Source of the DNA: CAWAYR01 sp050250955
GTDB lineage: Bacteria; Acidobacteriota; Vicinamibacteria; Vicinamibacterales; UBA2999
Direction of reading: 5' to 3'
Length of the DNA: 64,000 nt
NCBI GenBank assembly: GCA_050250955.1
Contig: JBFWNR010000004.1
Span: forward strand, 592,362 to 656,361
The position numbers and the translations under genes are program-made. The notes under the pieces are model-generated. The model did not search any database and was not told where the DNA came from. It saw nothing but the letters and a program-made list of their open reading frames with translations. Shown piece after piece: positions 18,286-25,770 of this stretch (position 1 is the first letter of the stretch; every line of letters starts with the position of its first letter).

Positions 18286-19511
18286 CCACGACACCGCCTG
18301 ACCCGTCACGGCGCTTCGGCCGTCGCGATCCCGACCACCGCGGCTACTACGGCGGCTTCGGCGGCCGCTTCGTGCCCGAGACGCTGGTCGCGCCGATCGA
18401 GGCGCTCGAACGCGCCTACCTCGACGCCCGCGCCGACCCGGTCTTCCAGGCCGAGTTCGACCGACTGCTCGCCGACTACGTCGGCCGGCCGACGCCGCTG
18501 TGGGAAGCCGCGCACCTCGGCGCGGCGTGCGGCGGCGCGCGGATCTTCCTGAAGCGCGAGGACCTGAACCACACCGGCGCCCACAAGATCAACAACGCGC
18601 TGGGCCAGGCCCTGCTGGCGCGGCGCATGGGCAAGCGCCGCGTGATCGCCGAGACCGGCGCCGGACAGCACGGGGTGGCGTCGGCCACGGCGGCGGCCCT
18701 GCTCGGCCTGGAGTGCGTGGTCTACATGGGCACCGAGGACATGGCCCGCCAGGCGCTGAACGTGTTCCGCATGCGCCTGCTCGGCGCCGAGGTGCGCGGC
18801 GTGTCGGCCGGCAGCGCGACGCTCAAGGACGCCATCAACGAGGCGATGCGTGACTGGGTCGCGCATCCCGACGACAGCACCTACCTGCTCGGCTCGGCGC
18901 TCGGCCCGCATCCCTATCCGCTGATGGTGCGCGAGTTCCAGAGCGTCATCGGCGCCGAGGCGCGCCAGCAGATTCTCCGTCAGGCCGGCCGCCTGCCCGA
19001 TGCCGTGGTCGCGTGCGTCGGCGGCGGCAGCAACGCCATCGGCATCTTCGACGCGTTCGTCGCCGACGCCACGGTGCGGCTCATCGGCGTCGAGGCCGGC
19101 GGCGAAGGGATCGTCGCCGGGCGGCACGCGGCGCGGTTCGCCGGCGGCGCCGAGGGCATCCTCCAGGGCACCCGGACCTGGCTGCTGCAGGACGCCGACG
19201 GCAACATCGAGCCGACGCACTCGGTGTCGGCCGGCCTCGACTACGCCGCGGTCGGCCCCGAGCACGCCTGGCTGCGGTCGATCGGGCGGGCCGAGTACGC
19301 GTGGGCCGACGACGCCGCCGCGCTGGCCGCCTTCCACCGCCTGGCCCGGCTCGAAGGCATCATGCCGGCGCTGGAGTCGGCGCATGCCGTGGCCCACCTC
19401 GCCGTGCTCGGACCGGCGCTGGGCCCTGACGGGGTCGTGGTCGTCAACCTCTCGGGCCGTGGCGACAAGGACGTCCACACCGTGGAACAGCTGTCGCGGG
19501 AGGGTCGATGA
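18282..19511 (+). CDS. trpB: tryptophan synthase beta chain
   Basis: 409 aa PLP enzyme that condenses indole and serine. It carries YYGGFGGRFVPETL, the PLP lysine in KREDLNHTGAHKINN, ETGAGQHGVASAT and the phosphate-binding loop VGGGSNAIG. The length fits TrpB1, the TrpA-dependent form. It overlaps trpF and trpA by 4 bases each, which keeps the alpha and beta subunits coupled. Confidence 0.97.
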   Translation: MTTTPPDPSRRFGRRDPDHRGYYGGFGGRFVPETLVAPIEALERAYLDARADPVFQAEFDRLLADYVGRPTPLWEAAHLGAACGGARIFLKREDLNHTGAHKINNALGQALLARRMGKRRVIAETGAGQHGVASATAAALLGLECVVYMGTEDMARQALNVFRMRLLGAEVRGVSAGSATLKDAINEAMRDWVAHPDDSTYLLGSALGPHPYPLMVREFQSVIGAEARQQILRQAGRLPDAVVACVGGGSNAIGIFDAFVADATVRLIGVEAGGEGIVAGRHAARFAGGAEGILQGTRTWLLQDADGNIEPTHSVSAGLDYAAVGPEHAWLRSIGRAEYAWADDAAALAAFHRLARLEGIMPALESAHAVAHLAVLGPALGPDGVVVVNLSGRGDKDVHTVEQLSREGR

Positions 19512-20293
19512 GCCGCCTCGATGCCACCTTCGCCGCCCTGCGTGCCGCCGGTCGCCCGGGACTGGTCGCCTACGTCACCGCCGGCGATCCCGACCTGACG
19601 CGATCCGCCGACGTGGTCCGGGCGGTCGATCGCGGCGGCGCCGACGTCATCGAACTCGGCGTGCCGTTCTCCGACCCGCTCGCCGACGGTCCGGTCATCC
19701 AGCGCGCCACCGAGCGCGCCCTGGCGGCCGGGACGACGCTGGCCGGCGTGCTGGCCATGGCCGCGACGGTGCGGCCCGACGTCCGCGCGCCCCTGGTCCT
19801 GTTCACTTATGCCAATCCGGTGGTGCGGATGGGCCTCGACGCCTTCGCCGCCTCGGCGGCCGCGGCGGGGATCGACGGAGTGCTGGTCCTCGACCTGCCG
19901 CCGGAGGAGGCCGACGCCGCCCAGGAGGCCTTCCGCCGTCACGGCCTTGATACAATTTTTCTGTTGAGTCCGACGACCACGCCGGCCCGAATCCGCCGCG
20001 CCGCCGCCTTGGGCGGCGGGTTTCTCTACGGCATCTCGCGCCTCGGCGTGACCGGCGTCCGTGACGAGGTCGCCGACTCGGCCCGCGACCTGGCGGCGCG
20101 CGTGCGCGCCGAGACCGATCGCCCGCTGGCGCTCGGCTTCGGCTTTTCGCGCCCCGAGCACGTCCGCGCGGTGGGGCAATGGGCCGACGCCGCGGTGGTC
20201 GGCTCGGCGCTGGTCAACGTCGTCGCCGAACACGGCGGTGCGGCTGGTCTGGCCGACGAGGTGGAGCGCTACGTGCGATGGCTGCGGAGCTGA
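19508..20293 (+). CDS. trpA: tryptophan synthase alpha chain
   Basis: 261 aa TIM barrel that cleaves indole-3-glycerol phosphate and channels indole to TrpB. Conserved parts are AYVTAGDPD, ELGVPFSDPLADGPVIQ (catalytic Glu and Asp) and GFGFSRPEHV. A local AT-rich stretch near 19950 encodes DTIFLLSPT. The gene ends 16 nt inside the next gene, the chorismate mutase. Confidence 0.97.
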   Translation: MSRLDATFAALRAAGRPGLVAYVTAGDPDLTRSADVVRAVDRGGADVIELGVPFSDPLADGPVIQRATERALAAGTTLAGVLAMAATVRPDVRAPLVLFTYANPVVRMGLDAFAASAAAAGIDGVLVLDLPPEEADAAQEAFRRHGLDTIFLLSPTTTPARIRRAAALGGGFLYGISRLGVTGVRDEVADSARDLAARVRAETDRPLALGFGFSRPEHVRAVGQWADAAVVGSALVNVVAEHGGAAGLADEVERYVRWLRS

Positions 20294-20613
20294 GCGTGGA
20301 CGCCCTGCGCGACGAGATCGACCAGATCGACGAGGTCATCGTCCGGCTGCTCGACCGCCGCGCCCGGTGCGCGTATGCGATCGGCCGCGTCAAGCTCGAA
20401 CAGGGCACGCCGATCTACGAGCCCACGCGCGAGGCGGCGGTGCTGCAGCACGTGCGTACCGTCAACGCGGCGCTCGGCGGTCCGCTCGACGACGAGGCGA
20501 TCGGGCGGCTTTACGAGCGGGTGATGGACGAGGCGCGGCGCATCCAGCGTCTCGAAGCCGAGCGGACGGGGCGTGACGCCCGGCGGACCGCGGCGGCGGC
20601 AGAAGGAGAGTAG
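20278..20613 (+). CDS. aroQ: chorismate mutase, AroQ type
   Basis: 111 aa. It converts chorismate to prephenate, diverting flux to Phe/Tyr. The sequence VDALRDEIDQIDEVIVRLLD, then RRARCAYAIGRVK and PIYEPTREAAVL shows the three-helix AroQ fold with catalytic Arg and Lys positions. ATG 20278 overlaps trpA by 16 nt. The gene lies 4 bp before DAHP synthase. In other bacteria (for example Bacillus) such an AroQ domain is fused to DAHP synthase; here they are separate neighbours and may still interact. Confidence 0.92.
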   Translation: MAAELSVDALRDEIDQIDEVIVRLLDRRARCAYAIGRVKLEQGTPIYEPTREAAVLQHVRTVNAALGGPLDDEAIGRLYERVMDEARRIQRLEAERTGRDARRTAAAAEGE

Positions 20614-20617
20614 GGGC

Positions 20618-21664
20618 ATGGTCGTCGTGATGAAGGAGCGCGCGTCGGAGACCCAGGTCGAGGCGGTGATCGCTCACCTGGTCGAACTCGGCATGGACGT
20701 CCACCGGTCGTCGGGCGCCGCCCGCGTCGTCCTCGGCGTCGTCGGCGCCGGCAAGGTGGACCGCGACCTGGTCTCGCTGATGGACGGCGTGCACGAGGTG
20801 CTGCGCATCACCGAGCCCTACAAGCTGGCCAGCCGCACCTTCAAGGCCGAGGACACCGTGATCTCGATCGGCGACCTGCGCATCGGCGGCGACGAGGTGA
20901 TCGTCATGGCCGGGCCGTGCTCGGCCGAGACCGACGAGCAGATGCATGCGACCGCCGCGGCGGTGAAGCGCGCCGGCGCCAAGGTGCTGCGCGGCGGCGC
21001 GTTCAAGCCGCGCTCGTCCCCGTACAGCTTCCAGGGCCACGGCGAGAAGGGGCTGCAGATGCTGCGCTCCGCCGCCGATGCCCACGACCTCAAGATGATC
21101 ACCGAGGTCATGGACGCGTCACAGATCGAGGTCATCGCCAAGTACGCCGACATCTTCCAGGTCGGCGCCCGCAACATGCAGAACTTCACCCTGCTGCGGG
21201 AGCTCGGCCGCACTCGCAAGCCGGTGCTGCTCAAGCGCGGCATCGCGGCGACCATCGAGGAGTGGCTGCTGTCGGCCGAATACGTCCTGGCCGGTGGCAA
21301 CCCCGACGTGATGCTGTGTGAGCGGGGGATCCGCACCTTCGAGACGGCGACCCGCAACACCCTCGACGTCTCGGCCATCCCGATCGTCAAGGAGCTCTCG
21401 CATCTGCCGATCGTCGTCGACCCGAGCCACGGCACCGGGCGGCGCGACAAGGTGGCGCCGATGGCGCGGGCCGCGGCGGCGGCCGGCGCCGACGGGCTCA
21501 TCATCGAGGTCCACTGCGATCCCGATCACGCCTGGTCGGACGGCGCGCAGTCGATGTTCCCCGCCCAGTTCGACCGCCTGATGGCCGAGCTGCGCATCAT
21601 CGCCCCGGCCATCGGCCGCAGCATCTGCACCGAGCCGCTGGCGCGGCGCGGCTGGGCCCGCTGA
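20618..21664 (+). CDS. aroF: 3-deoxy-7-phosphoheptulonate (DAHP) synthase, type I-beta
   Basis: 348 aa. Catalyses the committed aromatic step from PEP and erythrose-4-phosphate. The N-terminal ~75 residues form the ferredoxin-like (ACT-like) regulatory extension seen in Thermotoga-type enzymes (VEAVIAHLVELGMDVHRS). The barrel contains MAGPCSAE, GGAFKPRSSPYSFQG, KRGIAATIEEWL and VDPSHGTGRRD. The start ATG 20618 has a strong Shine-Dalgarno AGAAGGAGAG at 20601-20610, unusual in an operon otherwise coupled by overlaps, so expression may be set independently. The symbol follows common annotation usage; aroG is also applied. Confidence 0.94.
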   Translation: MVVVMKERASETQVEAVIAHLVELGMDVHRSSGAARVVLGVVGAGKVDRDLVSLMDGVHEVLRITEPYKLASRTFKAEDTVISIGDLRIGGDEVIVMAGPCSAETDEQMHATAAAVKRAGAKVLRGGAFKPRSSPYSFQGHGEKGLQMLRSAADAHDLKMITEVMDASQIEVIAKYADIFQVGARNMQNFTLLRELGRTRKPVLLKRGIAATIEEWLLSAEYVLAGGNPDVMLCERGIRTFETATRNTLDVSAIPIVKELSHLPIVVDPSHGTGRRDKVAPMARAAAAAGADGLIIEVHCDPDHAWSDGAQSMFPAQFDRLMAELRIIAPAIGRSICTEPLARRGWAR

Positions 21665-21669
21665 GGCCG

Positions 21670-22530
21670 GTGCCCGCCGCCACGCCGGCCGACGGCGCAC
21701 CGCCAAAACGGGTGCTCGTCGTCGGCGCCGGCCTCATCGGCACCTCGGTAGCGCTGGCCATCCGGCGCGCCTGGCCGGCGACCCACGTCGACGCCATGGA
21801 CCCGGCCCCGGCCGCGGTGGCGGCCTACGCCGGCGGCTTCGACCGGGTCATCGACGCCGCCGCGCCGCTGCCGGTCTGCGACCTGGCGATCCTGGCCTGC
21901 CCGGTGGATGCGATGGCGCCGTGGTTGACCCGCCTGGCGGCCCTGCCGGTGCCGCCGACGGTCACCGACGTCGGCAGCGTGAAACGCCTGCCGCGCGAAG
22001 CGGCCCGCGCCGCCGGGCTGTCGCGGTTCGTCGGCGGCCATCCGATGGCCGGCGCCTCGGCGAGCGGGCCGGCACTGGCCACGGCGACGCTGTTCGACGG
22101 CCGGCCGTGGTTCGTCGAGGCCGGCGACGCCCCGGCCGACGCGGTGGCGCAGGTGGTGACGCTCGTCGAAGCCTGCGGCGGCCGGCCGGTTCCGGTCGAA
22201 CCCGACGCCCACGACGCCCTGGTTGCCGCCATCAGCCATCTGCCGCAGCTGGTCTCGTCGGTGCTGATGTCGGTGGTCCACGACGCCGCCGGGCCGGCCG
22301 GCCTCGGCTGTGCGGCCGGGGGCCTGCGCGACACCACCCGGCTGGCGGCCAGCGCCGCCAGCATGTGGACGCCGATCCTCGACGCCAATCGCGACCATCT
22401 TGCGCCGCTGGTCGCGGAGCTGGCCCGCCGTCTGGCTGCGGCGGGCGAGACGCTCGGCGATCGCGCGGCCATGACCCGGCTCTTCGCGGACGCCAACCGA
22501 CACCGACGGGATCTGGAGCCGCCGGTATAA
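21670..22530 (+). CDS. tyrA: prephenate dehydrogenase
   Basis: 286 aa. NAD(P)-dependent conversion of prephenate (or arogenate) toward tyrosine. The dinucleotide fold starts VLVVGAGLIGTSVAL. TVTDVGSVK, GGHPMAGAS and SHLPQLVSS are the family motifs. No ACT domain is present, so feedback by Tyr through that route is not expected. The GTG start lies 5 bp after DAHP synthase. It is the last gene of the supra-operon, and its TAA stop lies within the -10 element of scoA. Confidence 0.93.
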   Translation: MPAATPADGAPPKRVLVVGAGLIGTSVALAIRRAWPATHVDAMDPAPAAVAAYAGGFDRVIDAAAPLPVCDLAILACPVDAMAPWLTRLAALPVPPTVTDVGSVKRLPREAARAAGLSRFVGGHPMAGASASGPALATATLFDGRPWFVEAGDAPADAVAQVVTLVEACGGRPVPVEPDAHDALVAAISHLPQLVSSVLMSVVHDAAGPAGLGCAAGGLRDTTRLAASAASMWTPILDANRDHLAPLVAELARRLAAAGETLGDRAAMTRLFADANRHRRDLEPPV

Positions 22531-22531
22531 T
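22526..22531 (+). promoter_or_regulatory. candidate leaderless -10 element of scoA
   Basis: Perfect TATAAT ending 6 nt before the scoA ATG and overlapping the tyrA stop codon. The -35 region is not recognisable. Confidence 0.55.
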
Positions 22532-22537
22532 CCCCGC

Positions 22538-23230
22538 ATGCGCAAAGTCGTCGCCGATGCCGACGCGGCGGTCGCCGACGTCCACGACGGGGCCGTGATC
22601 ATGATGGGCGGCTTCGGCGTCTGCGGCGTGCCGGAGACGCTCATCGCCGCCCTGCACCGCAAGGGCGTCGGCGGCCTGACCATCGTCAGCAACAACGCCG
22701 GGACCGACGACCACGGGGTCGGCCTGCTGCTCAAGGCGCGGCAGATCCGCAAGATGATCGCCACCTACGTCGGCGAGAACAAGGAGTTCGAGCGCCAGTT
22801 CCTCCACAAGGAGATCGAGGTCGAGCTGGTCCCGCAGGGCACCTTCTCCGAGCGCATCCGCGCCGGCGGGGCCGGCATCGCCGGGTTCTACACGCCGACC
22901 GGTGTCGGCACGCTGGCCGCCGACGGCAAGGAGACGCGGAGCTTCGACGGCCGCGACTACGTCCTCGAACGCGGGCTCACCGCCGACTTCGCCTTCGTCA
23001 AGGCGCATACCGGCGATACCGCCGGCAATCTCGTCTACCGGCGCACGACCCGCAACTTCAACCCCATGATGGCCACCGCGGCACGGACCACCATCGCCGA
23101 GGTCGAGCACCTGGTCGACGCCGGCCGGATCGATCCCGACGCCGTGCACACGCCGGGCATCTTCGTGAAACGGATCTTTCCCGGCGGGCCCTACAGCCGC
23201 AAGATCGAGAAGCGCACGGTGCGCGCCTGA
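22538..23230 (+). CDS. scoA: 3-oxoacid CoA-transferase subunit A
   Basis: 230 aa. With subunit B it moves CoA from succinyl-CoA (or another acyl-CoA) to acetoacetate. Signature segments are MMGGFGVCGVPETLI, LTIVSNNAGTDDHGVG and FYTPTGVGT. It is followed 11 bp later by subunit B. A permease of the short-chain fatty acid (AtoE) family lies 2 kb downstream, which suggests uptake and activation of acetoacetate or short-chain acids. Confidence 0.94.
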   Translation: MRKVVADADAAVADVHDGAVIMMGGFGVCGVPETLIAALHRKGVGGLTIVSNNAGTDDHGVGLLLKARQIRKMIATYVGENKEFERQFLHKEIEVELVPQGTFSERIRAGGAGIAGFYTPTGVGTLAADGKETRSFDGRDYVLERGLTADFAFVKAHTGDTAGNLVYRRTTRNFNPMMATAARTTIAEVEHLVDAGRIDPDAVHTPGIFVKRIFPGGPYSRKIEKRTVRA

Positions 23231-23241
23231 GGGCGACCGAC

Positions 23242-23889
23242 ATGGACAAGCGCGAACGCATCGTCCGCCGCGTCGGCCGCGAGCTCAAGGACGGCGACTA
23301 CGTCAATCTCGGCATCGGCATGCCGACGATGGTGGCGAACTTCCTGCCGCCCGGCGTGGAAATCACCCTCCACTCCGAGAACGGCATGCTCGGCGTCGGT
23401 CCCTATCCCACCGACGCCGACGTCGATGCCGACCTCATCAACGCCGGCAAGGAGACGGTGAGCGAGCTGCCCGGCTGCAGCTACTTCAGCAGCGCGGACT
23501 CCTTCGCGATGGTGCGCGGCGGCCACATCGACGTCACCGTGCTCGGCGCGCTCGAGGTCGATGCCGAGGGTAACCTCGCCAACTGGATGGTGCCGGGCAA
23601 GATGGTCAAGGGCATGGGCGGCGCGATGGACCTGGTGGCCGGGGTCAAGCGGGTGATCGTCGCCATGGAGCACACCACCAGGGACGGCGCCTCGAAGATC
23701 CTGCCGCGCTGCACGCTGCCGCTGACCGGCCGGCGGGTCGTCGATCTCATCGTCACCGACCTGGCGGTGATCGAGGTGACCGCGGCCGGCCTGGTCCTGC
23801 GCGAGATCGCCGCCGACACCACCGAGGCGGCGGTGCGGGCGGCGACCGCCGCGCCGCTCACCACCGAGGGGCCGCTGGCGCGGTTCTGA
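23242..23889 (+). CDS. scoB: 3-oxoacid CoA-transferase subunit B
   Basis: 215 aa. It carries the catalytic glutamate in LHSENGMLGVGPYP, preceded by YVNLGIGMPTMVANFLP. The glycine-rich segments NWMVPGKMVKGMGGAMDLV and the C-terminal AAGLVLREI are typical. Forms a heteromer with ScoA. Confidence 0.95.
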   Translation: MDKRERIVRRVGRELKDGDYVNLGIGMPTMVANFLPPGVEITLHSENGMLGVGPYPTDADVDADLINAGKETVSELPGCSYFSSADSFAMVRGGHIDVTVLGALEVDAEGNLANWMVPGKMVKGMGGAMDLVAGVKRVIVAMEHTTRDGASKILPRCTLPLTGRRVVDLIVTDLAVIEVTAAGLVLREIAADTTEAAVRAATAAPLTTEGPLARF

Positions 23890-23902
23890 TCCGGAGCCGG
23901 AG

Positions 23903-24310
23903 GTGGCCGACCGCGGCGCGACGGTGCACATCCCGGGGACGGTGATCGACGCGGTGCTGGCCCACGCCGCCGCCGACGCGCCACGCGAGGCGTGCGGGCT
24001 GCTCATCGGCGCGGGCAGCGAGGTGCACCGCGCCGTGCGCGCCCGCAACGTCGCCCGCGGCCCGGCGCGCTACCGCGTCGCCGCCGAGGACCACTTCGCC
24101 GCCATCCGCGCCGCCCGGTCCGAGGGACTGGACGTGGTCGGCGGTTACCACTCGCACCCGGCGACCGCCGCCGAACCGTCGGCGACCGATCGCGCGACGG
24201 CGTTCGCCGATTTCGTGTTCGTCATCGCCACGCTGGTGCCGCACCCGCATCTGCGCGCCTGGGCCTTCGCCGACGGGAACTTCACCGAACGGCCGCTCGT
24301 CCGTACGTGA
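23903..24310 (+). CDS. JAMM/MPN (M67) family metallopeptidase
   Basis: 135 aa single-domain protein. The complete JAMM metal site is present: Glu29 (PREACGLLIG) and H-x-H-x7-S-x2-D as His83, His85, Ser93 and Asp96 (YHSHPATAAEPSATD). Bacterial relatives remove ubiquitin-like sulfur carriers from targets or process ThiS/MoaD-like proteins (established for some members). No sulfur-carrier or E1-like gene is adjacent, so the substrate is open. The GTG start has GGAG upstream at 23893-23902. It sits between scoB and the membrane protein on the same strand. Confidence 0.87.
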   Translation: MADRGATVHIPGTVIDAVLAHAAADAPREACGLLIGAGSEVHRAVRARNVARGPARYRVAAEDHFAAIRAARSEGLDVVGGYHSHPATAAEPSATDRATAFADFVFVIATLVPHPHLRAWAFADGNFTERPLVRT

Positions 24311-24341
24311 GCAGCCGGCACACGCCGGAAGGGGAGGAACG

Positions 24342-25742
24342 ATGCGCCACCGCCTGCGCCGGTTCGGCGCGACCATCGCCGTGCTCGTCCTCGTGGCCGG
24401 CGTCGGCTCGAGCGCTCGCCAGCCCTCGGACAACGAACTGGCCGAACTGCGCCGGCAGGTGCTCGCCCGCTTCGACGTCGTGGCGCTGCGCGCCGGTATC
24501 GCCCTGGTCGGGCGGTCGACCGATCGGCGGGTCGAGGTCGTCGATGGACTGATCCTCGACCGCGGGACGCCGATTCCCGGCGCGGACCTGCGCCGCCGTC
24601 TCGGCGCCGACGCGGCCCTGGTGACGCGCCTCAGCTACCTGGACAACGACGCGCTCGGTCGCCTGTTCGCGCCACCACCCGTCCCGGCCCCGGCCGCGGC
24701 AGCACCGCCACCCGCCGCTCCCGCGCCGCCGCCACCCGCAGCGGCCGCGCCGTCGGACGCCGCGCCGCCGGTCGCCGCCCCCCCGGCGCCTCCCGGCGCC
24801 CCGCGCACCTACCGGCGGTCGGGAGCTCGCCTCGCGTTCGGCAAGAGCCTCACGGTCGCCGAGAACGAAGAGGTCACCGACGGCGTAGTCGCCATCGGCG
24901 GGCGCATTCGCATCGCCGGCCGGGTTCGCGACGAGGTGGTGGCCATCGGCGGTGACGTCGAACTGCTGCCCACCGCCGACGTCCGCGGGGACATCACGGC
25001 GATCGGCGGTCGAGTCAGCGTCGCGCCGGGCGCCCGGCACAGCGGCCGCATCCACGACGCCGAGGTCCTCCACTGGCCGGCCTGGTCGTGGCCGCTGGCC
25101 GGCTGGTCGTGGCTCGATCTCGACGGCGCCGGCCGGTGGGTCGGACTGGCGGCCACGCTCACCCGCGTCGGCGTGGTGGCGCTGGCGGTCGCGCTGGTGA
25201 TGGCACTGGCCGGCGCGCGCATCACGCGGATTCGCGCCGCGGCCGCCGCGACACCGCTCCGGGCCGGCGCGACCGGCCTGGGACTCCAGCTGGTGTTCGT
25301 GCCGGCCCTGGTCGTCATCAGCCTCGGCCTGGCGATCACGATCATCGGCCTGCCGTTTGTCGCGCTCCTCGTCCCGCTGGCGCTGGCGACGATGGTGGTG
25401 ACGATGCTGCTCGGCTTCTCGGCCGTGGCGCACGCCATCGGCGGCTGGACGGCGCGGCGCCTCGGCTGGGACGACCCGCCGGCGGTCGCCGTCGCGCTCA
25501 TCGGCGTGACGGTGATCGTGCTGCCGACCATCCTGGCGCGTCTGCTCGGACTGAACGCCGGCGCGTTCGGCGGCGCGGCGTTCGTCGTGCTGACGGCCGG
25601 CGCGTTCGTCGAGTACCTGGCCTGGACCGTCGGCCTCGGCGCGGCCGCGCTGACCGGCCTCGGCCGCTGGGCCACGGCGCCGCCGCCGGTGCCGCCGCCA
25701 CCGCCCTGGGATTCGCCGGCCGACGCCGCGTCGCCGGTCTAG
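24342..25742 (+). CDS. bactofilin-like beta-helix protein with C-terminal multi-pass membrane domain
   Basis: 466 aa. Signal or anchor helix at residues ~9-25; an alpha-helical region to ~100; an Ala/Pro-rich linker ~108-150. Residues ~165-235 are a short right-handed beta-helix-like repeat (VVAIGGRIRIAGRVRDEVVAIGG, GDITAIGGRVSVAPGARHSG), as in polymer-forming or bactofilin-like proteins. Residues ~268-450 hold about four hydrophobic helices, including LQLVFVPALVVISLGLAITI. A good Shine-Dalgarno (GGGGAGG) lies 4 nt before ATG 24342. Likely an envelope-organising protein; no enzymatic motif. Function not known. Confidence 0.75.
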   Translation: MRHRLRRFGATIAVLVLVAGVGSSARQPSDNELAELRRQVLARFDVVALRAGIALVGRSTDRRVEVVDGLILDRGTPIPGADLRRRLGADAALVTRLSYLDNDALGRLFAPPPVPAPAAAAPPPAAPAPPPPAAAAPSDAAPPVAAPPAPPGAPRTYRRSGARLAFGKSLTVAENEEVTDGVVAIGGRIRIAGRVRDEVVAIGGDVELLPTADVRGDITAIGGRVSVAPGARHSGRIHDAEVLHWPAWSWPLAGWSWLDLDGAGRWVGLAATLTRVGVVALAVALVMALAGARITRIRAAAAATPLRAGATGLGLQLVFVPALVVISLGLAITIIGLPFVALLVPLALATMVVTMLLGFSAVAHAIGGWTARRLGWDDPPAVAVALIGVTVIVLPTILARLLGLNAGAFGGAAFVVLTAGAFVEYLAWTVGLGAAALTGLGRWATAPPPVPPPPPWDSPADAASPV

Positions 25743-25758
25743 GGGCTGGTGCGGCCGG

Positions 25759-25764
25759 TAGAAT
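25759..25764 (+). promoter_or_regulatory. candidate leaderless -10 element of the atoE-like gene
   Basis: TAGAAT with a 6-nt gap to the GTG at 25771. No clear -35. Confidence 0.45.
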
Positions 25765-25770
25765 GCGGGC

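Noticed and set aside
24311..24341. CCGGC-N4-GCCGG hairpin before the bactofilin-like gene as a terminator.
   Set aside because: Only 5 bp, no T-tract, and immediately followed by a Shine-Dalgarno; too weak to call.
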